This document shows, in pieces, positions 63,682 to 64,000 of a stretch of 64,000 nt of DNA. The number at the start of each line of letters is the position of its first letter. Position 1 is the stretch's first letter. Origin of the DNA: DATKCF01 sp035513345 (GTDB lineage Bacteria; Gemmatimonadota; Gemmatimonadetes; Longimicrobiales; RSA9); assembly GCA_035513345.1 (NCBI GenBank), contig DATKCF010000059.1:1-64000 (forward strand), written 5' to 3'. The translations under genes and the position numbers were made by a program. The notes beneath the pieces are model-generated. The model made no database searches. It saw only the letters and a list, made by a program, of their open reading frames with translations, and had not been told where the DNA came from.

Positions 63682-64000
63682 TCGCCTTCCTGTGCGATCT
63701 TGCGCTCTCCGGCCGGAAGCACCACCATGAACGTCGAGCCGCCGCCGACCATGCTCTCCGCCCGGATGATACCGCCCATAGTCTCGACCAGACGGGCGCA
63801 AACCGCCAGCCCCAATCCGGTGCCCATGCCGGGATCCTTCGTTGTCACGAACGGTTCGAACACCTGCTCGATCAGATCTTCGGGGATCCCCGTCCCATTG
63901 TCCATCACCGCGATCTCGACCACCATGCCCGTCGCTTCCGCGATCGGATCGAGCGACGGTCCGGCCACGCGCGTCAGCCTGCGGCGGTGCGAGTAATCGA
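63678..64000 (-). CDS. pilS: Sensor histidine kinase, C-terminal ATPase part (PilS-like)
   Basis: The gene enters from the right edge; about 106 codons are present. Visible are the G1 box (VMDNGTGIPEDLIEQVFEPF), the F box and the G2 box (TTKDPGMGTGLGLAVCARLV), and the terminal GGGSTFMVVLPAG of the HATPase fold. The His-containing dimerisation domain and sensor lie outside the window. Overlap with pilR makes them a cognate two-component pair. The frame stays open to base 64000. Confidence 0.85.

Overview
The window looks like a chromosome segment of a GC-rich, diderm (outer-membrane) bacterium. Secretin PilQ, a SusC/RagA-type TonB-dependent receptor with its SusD lipoprotein, many lipobox signal peptides, and a PadR regulator next to a 'duplicated orphan permease' together fit a Gemmatimonadota-like or Acidobacteriota-like genome. 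I favour Gemmatimonadota. This is an inference from gene content, not from a phylogeny.

Layout. 1-738: start of an ATP synthase operon (atpZ, AtpI-like, 5' end of atpB) running left, with a clear promoter overlapped by a Rex-like palindrome. 953-6781: rightward run of a BsuPI lipoprotein, MoxR ATPase, CorC-like transporter, threonine dehydratase, gamma-carbonic-anhydrase-like protein, ThiO and a small zinc-ribbon protein. 6814-8381: prepilin peptidase and a TrmH-type RNA methylase. 8555-9349: thiD. 9324-14210: rhomboid protease, CNT nucleoside transporter, purine nucleoside phosphorylase and a family-5 solute-binding lipoprotein. 14340-14967: a decayed four-helix-bundle gene bracketed by inverted arrays of a 14-bp repeat. 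15136-17061: dnaK. 17288-17976: a VapBC-type toxin-antitoxin pair. 18100-21793: protease-like protein, PadR and ADOP permease in one overlapping operon. 21876-27372: two small lipoproteins and a SusC/SusD pair. 27513-34405: TIR-like/TPR protein, Zn/Cd-type P-ATPase, exported ureohydrolase-like protein, RpiB-like isomerase and an HtrA-like protease. 34492-39095: tRNA-Leu, tig-clpP-clpX, engB and a lipoprotein. 39157-52366, leftward: sigma-54 activator, MoaB/Mog, gcvT, argF, hslU, hslV, xerC, trmFO, topA, aroK, aroC. 52546-64000, leftward: a type IV pilus locus (pilS fragment, pilR, FimT/PilV/PilW/PilX-like minor pilins, pilMNOPQ and an Ig-repeat protein).

How the genes work together. Proteostasis is heavily represented (DnaK, trigger factor, ClpXP, HslUV, HtrA-like, rhomboid). 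The pilus locus supplies the alignment complex, secretin and minor pilins, and the peptidase at 6814-7605 could process the prepilins. The topA-trmFO-xerC-hslV-hslU order matches a gene neighbourhood known from other phyla. The least ordinary items are short-repeat structures at 14.3-15.0, 37.8 and 43.4 kb, the TIR-like/TPR protein, and several enzymes with a replaced active-site residue (gamma-CA, retropepsin-like, ureohydrolase-like).

Genes are dense. The only gaps over 300 bases without an intact gene are 14211-15135 (repeat arrays, pseudogene, dnaK leader) and 22731-23085 (susC leader with a candidate promoter). Start sites were chosen from ribosome-binding sites, start/stop overlaps and family N-termini, and several are GTG or TTG.
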